A stretch of 64,000 nt of DNA, from assembly GCA_002286855.1 (NCBI GenBank), contig NRSV01000032.1:124001-188000 (forward strand), given 5' to 3'. The position numbers were made by a program, and so were the translations under genes. Origin of the DNA: Bipolaris cookei. Lineage: Eukaryota; Ascomycota; Dothideomycetes; Pleosporales; Pleosporaceae. A model generated the notes under the pieces. The model searched no databases. It saw only the letters and a program-made list of their open reading frames with translations, and was not told the DNA's origin. This document shows positions 53,603-63,086 of the stretch, in pieces (within the stretch, counting starts at the first letter, position 1; every line of letters starts with the position of its first letter).

Positions 53603-56600
53603 ATGGGGAAAAAAGCTGCCCCTCTTGAGGGGCATGTCAGTGGCCAGGCGAACAAGCCCATGTCCAAGCCAGCCCACAGTCTCACTATCCACGAAGTCGT
53701 CAACGAGCTCAAGACGGAGGAATGGTCTGGTCTGGATGATAACGAAGCCAAACGCCGCGTCGATGAGTACGGAACCAACGAGCTGGGAGAAGCTGAGAGC
53801 GTCTCTCCTGTCAAGATTCTCGTCGCTCAAGTGGCCAATGCCATGACTCTGGTCCTGATCATGGCCATGGCTGTTAGTTTCGGTATCAAGTCATGGATCG
53901 AAGGTGGTGTCGTAGCCTTCGTTATCGGACTCAACATTGTCGTTGGCTTTTTGCAAGAGTGGTCAGCGGAAAAGACAATGGATTCGCTTCGCTCTCTCAG
54001 CTCTCCCACTGCGCGCCTCATTCGCAATGGCCAGCAGATTACGGTTCCTTCGGCTGAAGTCGTTCCCGGCGATATCATGGAAGTCAAGGTCGGTGACACG
54101 ATTCCGGCCGACATGAGGATCTTTGATGCGGTCAATTTTGAAACTGATGAGGCGTTGCTGACTGGAGAGTCCCTCCCTGTGCGCAAGCAAGAAGACGCTA
54201 TTTTCGACGAGAATACTGGGCCCGGTGATCGTCTTAATGTTGCCTATAGCTCATCTAGCGTTACAAAGGGTCGCTCCAAGGGCATCGTATTCGCGACGGG
54301 CGCATATACGGAGATTGGTGCCATCGCTGCTCAGCTCCGCGAAACGCAGTCCAAGGTTCGGCCTGTCAAACGCAAGGAGAATGGAAAGGCAAAGCCCCAT
54401 CGCTACCTCGAGGCGTACACACTCACCACAACTGATGCCATTGGACGATTCCTGGGACTCAATGTTGGAACTCCCCTGCAGAAGAAACTGTCCAAGCTCG
54501 CTGTCTTGCTCTTCTTCATTGCCGTCGTTTGCGCCATCATTGTCCTAGCAGCCAACAAGTTTAGCGATCGTCAAGAAGTCATCATCTATGCCGTCGCAAC
54601 CGGTTTGTCTATGATTCCAGCCAGTCTAGTAGTGGTACTCACCATCACAATGGCCGCTGGCACAAAGTCCATGGTCCAGCGCCACGTCATTGTCCGGAAT
54701 CTCAAGTCGCTAGAAGCTCTCGGCGGCGTCACAGACATTTGCTCTGACAAGACTGGAACACTGACTCAAGGTAAGATGATTGCCCGTGGTGCGTGGATCC
54801 CCGGCATCGGAACATACACCATCGAGGACTCGACCGCCCCTCAAGACCCTACTGCCGGCAACGTTCGTTTCGGTGAAACGGCCCCTGCCAAGATGAATCT
54901 CAAAGCTGGCGGTGACGAATGCGGTGAGCTTGTACCTGTAGAAAAGCTCGAGAGTCATAACCATTCTGGGTTTGGCGAGTTCCTCAGGGTTGCGTCGCTG
55001 GCCAACTTGGCCGCCGTCAAGCAGCAAAACGACGGGACCTGGGAGGCCCATGGAGACCCAACCGAAATCGCCATTCAAGTATTCGCCTCTCGTTTTGGCA
55101 TGAACCGTCTCAGCCTAACAAAGGGCGATGCTCCTCAGTGGGAAGATCTAGTCGAGCTTCCTTTCGACTCGGATGTCAAGCGCATGTCAGTCATTATGAG
55201 GCATTCCAGCGGCAACTACTCCTTCACTAAGGGCGCCGTCGAACGCGTCATCCAGAGCTGCACCACCTACCTGGCCGACGGCAAGGAAGACTCCCAGCCC
55301 GTTACCGAAGAGTTCCGCCAGGAAATCTTGTCTCATATGGAAGCTCTTGCCGGTCTCGGTCTGCGCGTGCTCGCCCTCGCCAGCAAGCGGTTCCCCCACG
55401 ATGTAGAAAAGGGAGCAGAAGTCGAGCGTTCCACTGTCGAATCCGAACTTGTTTTTCGTGGCCTCATCGGCCTCTACGATCCGCCTCGCCCGGAATCCGC
55501 AGTCGCTGTGCGTCAGTGCCACGAGGCGGGTATCGAGGTCCACATGTTGACTGGTGATCACCCGGAGACTGCAAAGGCTATTGCGATTGAAGTCGGTATC
55601 CTGCCATCTGCTGATCGGTACAGGAGAATCAGGAGCGATATTGCGAATACGCTTGTCATGACTGCTGCAGAATTCGACAAATTGAGCGATGATGAAGTCG
55701 ACAAGCTATCTGTTTTGCCGCTGGTCGTCGCCCGGTGTGCGCCCAGCACAAAAGTCCGTATGATTGAGGCTCTGCACCGCCGCGGCCGCTTCTGCGCAAT
55801 GACTGGTGATGGTGTCAATGATTCTCCTTCGCTCAAGCGCGCTGACGTGGGTATCGCTATGGGTCAAGCAGGCTCAGACGTTGCAAAGGAAGCTTCCGAT
55901 ATCGTTCTTACCGACGATAACTTTGCCTCGATCCTCGCTGCTATCGAAGAGGGTCGCCGCATCTTTGACAATATCCAGAAATTCGTGCTGCATGTCCTGG
56001 CAGAGAATGTGGCGCAGGCTGGTACGCTTCTTGTTGGTCTGGCGTTCAAAGATCGAACTGGGCTGTCGGTGTTTCCGCTTGCCCCCGTACAGGTTGTCTG
56101 GATTATCATGGCTACGTCTGGTCTTCCGGATATGGGGTTGGGATTCGAACGCGCGGTTCCAGATATCTTGCAGCGCCCTCCTCAGTCACTCAAAACGGGA
56201 ATTTTTACCATGGAATTCCTGGTTGACATGGTGGTTTATGGTCTGTGGATTACACTCCTCTGTCTTGCCAGTTTCGTCCTCGTCGTGTTTGGATTCGGTG
56301 ACGGCGAGCTCGGCGATGGTTGCAACGAGACGTATTCTGAGCAGTGCGAACTTGTTTTCCGTGCCCGTGCTTGCACATTCGCCTGTCTGACGTGGTTTGC
56401 TCTCTTCCTTGCCTGGGAGATGATTGATATGCGCCGGTCCTTCTTCCGCATGCAGCCTGGCAGCAAGCGCTACTTCACACAGTGGATGCTTGATGTATGG
56501 AGGAATCAGTTCTTATTCTGGGCCATTATCGTTGGCTTTGTCCTTCTTTTCCCGCTCATCTATATCCCAACGCTCAACACGGTCGTTTTCAAACATGCGC

Positions 56601-56812
56601 CCATTTCCTGGGAGTGGGGCATCGTGTTTGTTGAGACGGGCATCTTCTTTGCGGGCATCGAGTTGTGGAAATGGTGCAAGCGTGTTTACTTCCGCCGCCA
56701 GGTAGCCAGGAGGGGAACCGGGAAGGTTGACAAGAATCTGGCGATTGAAGACCGTGTCTTTGGCCGCTATTATAGTCGAGATTCGACCGGTGCTGGGGGT
56801 GAGAAGGCTTAA
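53603..56812 (+). CDS. ENA1: ENA-type (type IID) P-type Na+/K+ efflux ATPase
   Basis: ENA pumps export Na+ or K+ at the plasma membrane and give tolerance to salt and high pH. It is a single exon of 1,069 residues, the usual size. Features are LTGESLPVRKQED, the membrane-4 motif IPASLVVVLTITMAAGTKSM (diagnostic for type IID), ICSDKTGTLTQGKM with the phosphorylated aspartate at residue 382, MLTGDHPETAKAIAIEVGIL, MTGDGVNDSPSLKRADVGIA and ASDIVLTDDNFASILAAIEE. Ten membrane spans are expected. A charged stretch, RPVKRKENGKAKPHRYLEAY, in the loop before span 3 is typical of ENA. The long upstream region carries a PacC-type site cluster. Confidence 0.93.
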   Translation: MGKKAAPLEGHVSGQANKPMSKPAHSLTIHEVVNELKTEEWSGLDDNEAKRRVDEYGTNELGEAESVSPVKILVAQVANAMTLVLIMAMAVSFGIKSWIEGGVVAFVIGLNIVVGFLQEWSAEKTMDSLRSLSSPTARLIRNGQQITVPSAEVVPGDIMEVKVGDTIPADMRIFDAVNFETDEALLTGESLPVRKQEDAIFDENTGPGDRLNVAYSSSSVTKGRSKGIVFATGAYTEIGAIAAQLRETQSKVRPVKRKENGKAKPHRYLEAYTLTTTDAIGRFLGLNVGTPLQKKLSKLAVLLFFIAVVCAIIVLAANKFSDRQEVIIYAVATGLSMIPASLVVVLTITMAAGTKSMVQRHVIVRNLKSLEALGGVTDICSDKTGTLTQGKMIARGAWIPGIGTYTIEDSTAPQDPTAGNVRFGETAPAKMNLKAGGDECGELVPVEKLESHNHSGFGEFLRVASLANLAAVKQQNDGTWEAHGDPTEIAIQVFASRFGMNRLSLTKGDAPQWEDLVELPFDSDVKRMSVIMRHSSGNYSFTKGAVERVIQSCTTYLADGKEDSQPVTEEFRQEILSHMEALAGLGLRVLALASKRFPHDVEKGAEVERSTVESELVFRGLIGLYDPPRPESAVAVRQCHEAGIEVHMLTGDHPETAKAIAIEVGILPSADRYRRIRSDIANTLVMTAAEFDKLSDDEVDKLSVLPLVVARCAPSTKVRMIEALHRRGRFCAMTGDGVNDSPSLKRADVGIAMGQAGSDVAKEASDIVLTDDNFASILAAIEEGRRIFDNIQKFVLHVLAENVAQAGTLLVGLAFKDRTGLSVFPLAPVQVVWIIMATSGLPDMGLGFERAVPDILQRPPQSLKTGIFTMEFLVDMVVYGLWITLLCLASFVLVVFGFGDGELGDGCNETYSEQCELVFRARACTFACLTWFALFLAWEMIDMRRSFFRMQPGSKRYFTQWMLDVWRNQFLFWAIIVGFVLLFPLIYIPTLNTVVFKHAPISWEWGIVFVETGIFFAGIELWKWCKRVYFRRQVARRGTGKVDKNLAIEDRVFGRYYSRDSTGAGGEKA

Positions 56813-57641
56813 GCAGTCTTGGAGTGATGAAGGTGAGTGAGAAGAAGGTATGGTGACAGGAACATCAACAATTTATCCCTGTTTCTTGCTGGGAACTCAA
56901 TGTTTTCGCTATCATGATCAACCATGATGGTGTGGTGGAGGTTGGTACCAAATTGCAAAACAAAGGAGGACGTAGAAAGTACGGAAAATCATAGGAAAGA
57001 AAAGGGTGAGTTATAGCGATTAAGAAAGTCAACCTGATTAATCAATATTTCTCACCAAACATCTCTCTCTCTCTCTTTCTGAAACATGAATGAAATCCGT
57101 GTTCTTATCCTGTGAAAACTAGTGTAAAGGTTAGTTGCAACACCCATCTCACACACATATAGTACATGTTATCACAACAGGGACAATGGAAAAGGAAATG
57201 AAATGAGAGAGAAGGGAGAAGAGAAAAGAAAAATATCTCAAAATAAACGGCAAGGCAACGACTTAACATGGTAACCCCAAGCACCGACGCTCTATCCCTT
57301 TTAAGTTACCGCATGCGGTATTTACACGTAGTGTAGAATTGCGGCATTTTCGAAGACACCTGATCTGCGCATACAAGGGAGGTTTAGTGGACGAGGGATA
57401 CCCCCATGGCTCGAGAAGGAGGGGCAGAGTGAAGCACGCAAGTAATTAGTACTTTGTCACCTCAATGCTCGTTAAACTTATACATGCATATTCATACTGT
57501 ATCGTGGTCTATGAGAAAACAAGCATAATACGAAAGTACAACACCTCTGGCCCAACCAGTGGAGATGCATTACTATACAGACGCTACATAAAGTGGGTGG
57601 TGATGGTGGTGGTGGTGGCAGAAAAAAAGAACAGACATGTT
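56813..57641. other. convergent 3' region downstream of ENA
   Basis: This 829-bp stretch holds the 3' UTRs of ENA and of the E3-binding protein gene. It includes a CT-repeat tract at about 57063-57082 and GGTGGTGAT-type repeats near 57597-57618. No gene is seen. Confidence 0.4.
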
Positions 57642-59051
57642 CTACACAACCAATCGGCCGGGTTCAACTTCGAGTACAGCCTTGACGCGCTTGAGGAAGA
57701 CTTGACCACGCTTCTCGTCGCCCTTTGGTACACTGATGCTGAAGACGTTGAGGGGGCCTCCGACGTCTGCTGCTCCGCTGATGGTAGATCGCTTGGGTGG
57801 GCTGGGCTTCTTGCCGGCGAGAATGTCGAGAATGTCGGACTTCTTTGGTGCCGATGGCTGGGTAGAGAGATTGGTAGGGGGAAGTGCGGTTATTTGTGGG
57901 AAGAAGTTGCCCTGAGAGTACTTTGCAGAGATCTTGTCGAGACCAAGGACAGCGTTGAAGAGCTCGTCTGCTGATGGCTTGGCCGTCTTGGACTTGGGAA
58001 GGTCCTCATTTGCGAGCTCAGCTGCGCGAGCGACAAAGGTGGACAGTGGGAGGAAGACACCTATTGAGTCCTTGACGCGCTTTTGGCACTCCATGACCGC
58101 CTTCAGAGAGATGGGCATAGCCAGCTCAACAGGCAAGTCCTCAACAACTTTGGGTGCTTCAGCTGCAGGCTTCTTTGGTGCCTCCTTCTTGGCCATGGGC
58201 TTGATGTTGCTTAAATCAAGGTGGGAAAGCTTGGAGAAGCGACCGGCGAGTTCTGAAGGGTAGGACTTCTCAATCTTGCCAATGTATGCCAGCACATCAC
58301 CCTTGAGTAACCTGCCATTGGGTCCAGTAGCAGGAATCTTGTCGGCTTCCTCCTTGGGCAGACCGTTCACTTCCAAGAGATGCTGTACAGAAGGGTATAG
58401 TGGGTAGGTCTGCTTTGTAGCCTTGGCGCTCGAGGCCTTGCTTGAAGCGTCTGACTTTGCGGGTGGTGCAGATGTCCGCTCCTCCTTGGGTACTGGCGCA
58501 GATTGCTTGGGTTGTTCCTTGGGGGCCTCAGCCTCCTTCTTTGGCGCAGGGCTGTCTTCAGTAGGCATCTCGAGCGAACTCAAGTCGTCTCCAGGCTCCG
58601 CGGTGACGGCTATCCGTGTGCCAACCTTGACTGCCTTTGATCCGTCTCCGACCTGTATTCGCTGTCAATTTTCCGACTAGTCACCCCGGCCTTTCCCATG
58701 CACATACGGTAATCTTTGCCAGAATACCATCGTCCTGGGCCTCGACGTCCATCTGCGCCTTATCGGTCTCAATCTCGAGCAGGACATCGCCGGCGGAGAA
58801 GGAATCGCCCTCCTTGATCTTCCAAGTCGCAATATTACCCTCGGTCATTGTCGGAGAAAGGGCAGGCATGTTGAAATTTTGCGCGGCGAGTGAAGCCGGG
58901 CTCGAATGAAGCCCTGTTTTTGATTCCCGTGAGCATTCTATATCTTCCCGTAGTGTAGCAGTTCTTTCTTACCTCTCCGAGCACCATGGCTGCGCAACTG
59001 CTGTGAGGCAGCGCGTGCCGAAACCCTACATGCTGTGGCGAGCGAGGCCAT
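57642..59051 (-). CDS. PDX1: pyruvate dehydrogenase complex E3-binding protein (protein X)
   Basis: Protein X tethers dihydrolipoamide dehydrogenase (E3) to the E2 core of the mitochondrial pyruvate dehydrogenase complex. Minus-strand exons are 58973-59051, 58708-58913 and 57642-58652 (introns 59 and 55 nt), giving 431 residues. The N-terminus MASLATACRVSARAASQQLR is a typical presequence. The lipoyl domain follows (MPALSPTMTEGNIATWKIKE, then ETDKAQMD with the lipoyl lysine at about K78). A proline/alanine linker comes next, then the E3-binding domain YPSVQHLLEVNGLPKEEADK with IPATGPNGRLLKGDVLAYIG. The C-terminal part is a weak E2-like domain lacking the catalytic HxxxDG, as expected for protein X. 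It is divergent from the 59329 gene, with a 277-bp gap. Confidence 0.88.
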
Positions 59052-59328
59052 GGGGAGTCAATTGGCCGGTGTGTGGGTGGAGGGTTAGCAGGTGGTCGGG
59101 CGTCGCTGATGAGAAATGTTGAGCGCGGGATGAGCTTCGGAGGTGTCGAGCGGGCACGCTTGGACCGCCCGTTTTTGCTGGGTTACATTTTCTACAGATA
59201 ATCGGAACACCAGAATCCCACGGTTGCAAAGCCGCTCATACGACAACAGACGAACTTGAAGTCGCCGCAGTCAATTTCTATATGATGCGCTCAATGGTGA
59301 TAGCGTGAAATCTCGACCATCCCCTGCA

Positions 59329-60254
59329 ATGCCTGCCTTTTCCCGGGGCTTCGATGCCTTCCTCCGCACCAACACGTTCCGCCTCCCCTCATCTCTCCGC
59401 GCCGCCCTTTTCGGCACGCCAGAGTCCTTCTTCCAGCCCACATCTGCACAGCGCAGCGCCCGGTTCTTCGCCTCATCCGCCCTCCGCCGCTACCAATACA
59501 CATACAAAAGCAACCTCAAGTCGAGTTTCGTCAGCAATGACCCCGTCCTACGACAAGTGGCCCAGACCCGCCAGCCCGTCTTGATATACCAGGCCCCGCG
59601 CAACAAATGGTACTATGCAAAAGTGTACGGCACAGGCGCCCTGTGGATTGGCGTCGGTGCTTTCTCCATGAAATTCAACAATGACATCAAGGATAGAGAG
59701 GTGCCATTCTTCGTGCGGCCTACCTATGTCGTTGTCGGTGCGGCCTTTATCGCTATCGGGTGTTATATCTGCACCGCGCCTACAAATCGTATGAGGTTGC
59801 TGGAAGTCATACCTAGTTTGCAGGGCGGACCCATACAATTACGCATGACGGTCAGGGCAGCCCCATGGTCTAAGGAGCGCGTCATCTACTCGCAGCTTGG
59901 AGAGGCTACTATCAGCGAAAAGACGGAGCCCATGGTACGAGAGTTGCTCGAGGCTGAGAGGTTTCGTAAGCAGAAACTCTGGGATGACCTTGGCCACTTG
60001 AATGTTGCAGCAAGAGTTTGGGAGGGATCAGCCCGCTGGGTGCATCAGAAGTGGACGAACTTCTTCTTGCGATTTAAATTTGCGGTGCTGAGATTTGGCA
60101 TTGCGAAAGTCAAGGTGCAAGGTGAAGATTGGAAGATTGATTGTTCGGGGTATTTAATGGAGAACGGCAAAGGTAATGTTCATTCCTGTCCAACTGCCAC
60201 GATGCTGAGACTAACTCATTGCCAGCTGTTGACAGACTTATTGCTGAAGAATAA
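59329..60254 (+). CDS. mitochondrial two-span membrane protein, TMEM223/186-like at most
   Basis: Exons are 59329-60172 and 60226-60254 (53-nt intron), giving 290 residues and ending in GKAVDRLIAEE. The first 60 residues are rich in R, S, A and F (RSARFFASSALRRYQYTY), a likely mitochondrial presequence. Two membrane spans are visible, KWYYAKVYGTGALWIGVGAF and FVRPTYVVVGAAFIAIGCYI. They are followed by RMRLLEVIPSLQGGPIQLRM and a soluble domain with a RRGxE-free, arginine- and tryptophan-containing region (WEGSARWVHQKWTNFFLRFK). The topology resembles the TMEM70/186/223 group of respiratory-complex assembly factors, but sequence similarity is weak by eye. The upstream open frame (from 59305) starts with GTG, so I use the ATG at 59329. 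The second exon is only 29 nt. Confidence 0.65.
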
Positions 60255-60393
60255 ACGGCTACTGTACGATTATGGACCTTTGTACGTATATGAAATGTAT
60301 AACCAATACGCAATGTAACAAATCAAACATGCTCAAAATGGGTATCATCCTCTAACCTCCATCCGCCACACCCCTCTTCCTTGAGAGAAAAAA

Positions 60394-60767
60394 TCACCAA
60401 CTCATATCAACCCAATACCCCGTCTTGCCCGTTCCCTTGTAAAACTCGGTAAAAGCCCCTATCGTCGATCTACTCATCTTATCATCAGCTACAAATCCCT
60501 ACTTTCAACTTGCTAGTAGTATCGTAACAAGACTCACCCTTTCATCTGCTCCCTATCCTTTGCCTTGTTCCACTCCTTCCAGCGCTCTTTTTCACTTAGT
60601 GTTGCATCCCGCCATTTCTCCTTTCCTGGCACGGTGGGTGGTGTGGAGCGGTGCAGGTGCAGCTTTGAGCGCCAGGAGGAAGATGCGGAGGAAGCTTCTG
60701 CTTGGGCGGAGGCAATACTTTGGATGGTGGTTAAGGCATCCTTTTTTTGAAAGTCGGTTGAAGACAT
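60394..60767 (-). CDS. small conserved-looking protein of 101 residues, unknown function
   Basis: I do not recognise this gene. Minus-strand exons are 60538-60767 and 60394-60469, with a 68-nt intron (GTGAGT donor, TAG acceptor). The product starts MSSTDFQKKDALTTIQSIAS and has a serine/alanine helix-like segment, then a charged helix (EKWRDATLSEKERWKEWNKA). The second exon supplies GAFTEFYKGTGKTGYWVDMS and W before the stop. The aromatic, glycine-rich last 20 residues look conserved rather than random. Another acceptor four codons upstream would add residues. The ATG at 60767 is the first in frame. No signal peptide or membrane span is seen. It is convergent with the mitochondrial membrane protein gene. 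Confidence 0.55.
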
Positions 60768-61152
60768 GAGAGGTCTTGTGGGTTTGTTTGGGGACAAATA
60801 AATGTTACGGTGTGAGTGAGCGAGATGGAAGTGAAGGGATGGGTTAGGGGAGACGAGGGTACTTTATTGTTTTCGGTTTGTGAGGCAGGCAGAATGATGA
60901 GTTGTTGCTTGGGGGTGGCTGAGAGGCTGTAGTGAGGAGCCGCAGTAGGGTTGCCTTGTAAGGCGTGCCGTAGGACTGAGTCGGGATGCTGGTTGGGTGT
61001 GGCTTAGCACGATATGGCTGGTGTGGCTGAGGCGGTTAGCCAGACCAGTAACCAGGGCACGTGCTAGCACCAATCACTACGGAGACGAGCATATCCATAT
61101 TCCACAAGTGTAAACCATATTTTTCATTCCAGCACTGGAGGGGCTACGACGA
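60768..61152. other. intergenic region
   Basis: This 385-bp gap holds the promoter of the small gene and the 3' UTR of the aminotransferase. It includes GGCTGTGGCT-like short repeats near 60990-61035. No gene is seen. Confidence 0.4.
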
Positions 61153-62413
61153 TCACGCAGCCAACTCCACTTCATCCAGGTTCTTGCGTATAAACTTGGT
61201 CGCAGCGTCCAAGCCCTCCTTAACCACATCCGTCTGATTGACAAACCCAATCCTCACATACCCCTTGAACTCCTCGCCAAAGCACGTGCTACCAGGCACA
61301 AACATGACACCCGTAGCTTCAAGCAGCTTCTTGCAAAATTCGACCGAGTCCACTGGCTTACCCTCACGGTGAAACTTGATAAACGCCGTCGTACCAGCCA
61401 CGGGCTTAACCCACTCACACTCATCCTCATTCTTAATCACAAACTTCTCCAACAGCGCCAGGTTCGTCTTTGCAAGCTGGATATTACGCGCAAGCAGACC
61501 ATGTATAGTCGACGAATGCAGAGCGTAGGCTGCGACTTGCTCGTCAAAGTAAGACACAGAGATTGTGGTGTAGTGCCGTGCTTCTGCAATCTTGTCAATC
61601 AGATCTGAACTGCGTGATGCGATCCATCCGATGCGGATGCCGGCGAGCGAGTAGGCTTTGGACATGGAGCCCGTGACGACGACGTTATTGTAGCCCATGG
61701 AGAGGAGGGAGGGCGGGAATTCTTTGTCTAGGGGGCCGATGGAGTGGAAGAGGGGACGGTAGACTTCGTCGCCCATGATGATGATATTTTTTTCCGAGGC
61801 AATGGCGACTACATCTTGGAGAAAGGTCTTGCCGAGGACTGCGCCGGTGGGGTTGTTGGGGTTGTTGAGGATGATGAGCTTGGTGTTTGGCTTGATGAGG
61901 GCTTTCAGGTCTTCAATTGATGGTATCCAATTGTTTTCTGGCTTTGCTTTCCATAGGTCGACTTCAGCACCTAGTTGTTTGGGCACTTCATAGAGAGATT
62001 GGTAAGTGGGGTAGTGGCAAATGACATGGTCGCCAGCTCCTACAAGGGTGTATGCAGTCAGGTAGTTTGCCTGGATCGCACCGGGGGTAGTGAGTATGTT
62101 TTCGGCTGGGAGTGGTGTCGCAACTTTTACAGAGTAGAGTCGGGCAAGGTTGTTCCGCAGGTCGTCGCTTCCTCTGATGGCGCCATAGTTGAGGATGCGC
62201 GAAGTATCGAACACTTGCCTGTCCTTGTCTTCTGACAGGTCGCGTAGCTGGTCGATGGAGATTGAGGCACAGCACGTCTCGGCAATGTTGTACTTGCATT
62301 TTGTCTCGTATGCGTCCATCCACTCCTAGTGGTCAGCTTCGCCCCGCATCAGATGGCAGAAATGCGGGGGAACGACTTACGGACTCGACTGCGAACTTGT
62401 CGATTTTGACCAT
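61153..62413 (-). CDS. PLP-dependent class I/II aminotransferase
   Basis: Fold-type I aminotransferases move amino groups between amino acids and 2-oxo acids. Minus-strand exons are 62381-62413 and 61153-62325 (55-nt intron), giving 401 residues. The 33-nt first exon encodes MVKIDKFAVES, continuing EWMDAYETKCKYNIAETCCA. Motifs are LNYGAIRGSDDLRNNLARLY, TPGAIQANYL, ILNNPNNPTGAVLGK (the NPNNPTG substrate-carboxylate loop), IIMGDEVYRPL and TGSMSKAYSLAGIRIGW with the PLP lysine at about K234. KGYVRIGFVN near the end carries the conserved arginine. It resembles a group that includes capreomycidine-synthase-like and ACC-synthase-like enzymes. The substrate is unknown. No biosynthetic cluster is seen next to it. 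Confidence 0.88.
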
Positions 62414-63086
62414 GTTGTGCTGGATGCGATGAGATTAGTGTCTATGGGCAGAAAGATTATTTGGCAATGATGCTCCAGGAGTCTACTCTGATGCTTGGCA
62501 CTGGGCGCTCATATAGTTCTCCAGATGGTTCCATTTGAGCGGGTCTACTATGTAGTTCGCAGGGCGTGACGAATGTACATCACCTTGCCACATGGCTCGC
62601 TCCAACGGCAACTAAACTAGTGATGGGCCAGCCATGGCAGTTGAACATGCTCTAAACGCGGTAGTATGGGGCAGTAGTAATAGTCCTGCATAGGGCACCG
62701 ACGTCGTCTTTTGCATGTTGGCAGCAACAAATCGATGACGCGGGCGGCGGGTGCTGGGAGCGGCGGGTGCCTCGGTCTGGCGGTCCGTTACCATGCTTGG
62801 CTGAATCAGGCCCAGCCTCGTCGGCGAATCATTATGGCGCAATCGCCATGATAGCAACCCGCCTTGTGTTGGTCACCACCATCGTCCTAGCTCCGTAGCA
62901 GTGTCTTGTCCCTCGCCGTTACCACGAGCTTGCCCAGCTCTCTTGCCACTCCTTTGACAGGTGCTGCATTTCCATCCTCGACAGTCAGCTGTTGTTACTG
63001 CTGTCGCGCTCTATCACGGCGACGCGCCAATCCGATCGCAGCTGCCTGCTATCGCTGGCTCTGCGCCGCATACACACAAACACAAG
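62414..63086. other. divergent promoter, aminotransferase and ADP1
   Basis: This 673-bp gap drives both genes. The part nearest ADP1 is C- and T-rich and probably its 5' UTR. Frames open upstream of the ADP1 ATG are not preceded by another ATG in frame. No other gene is seen. Confidence 0.4.
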
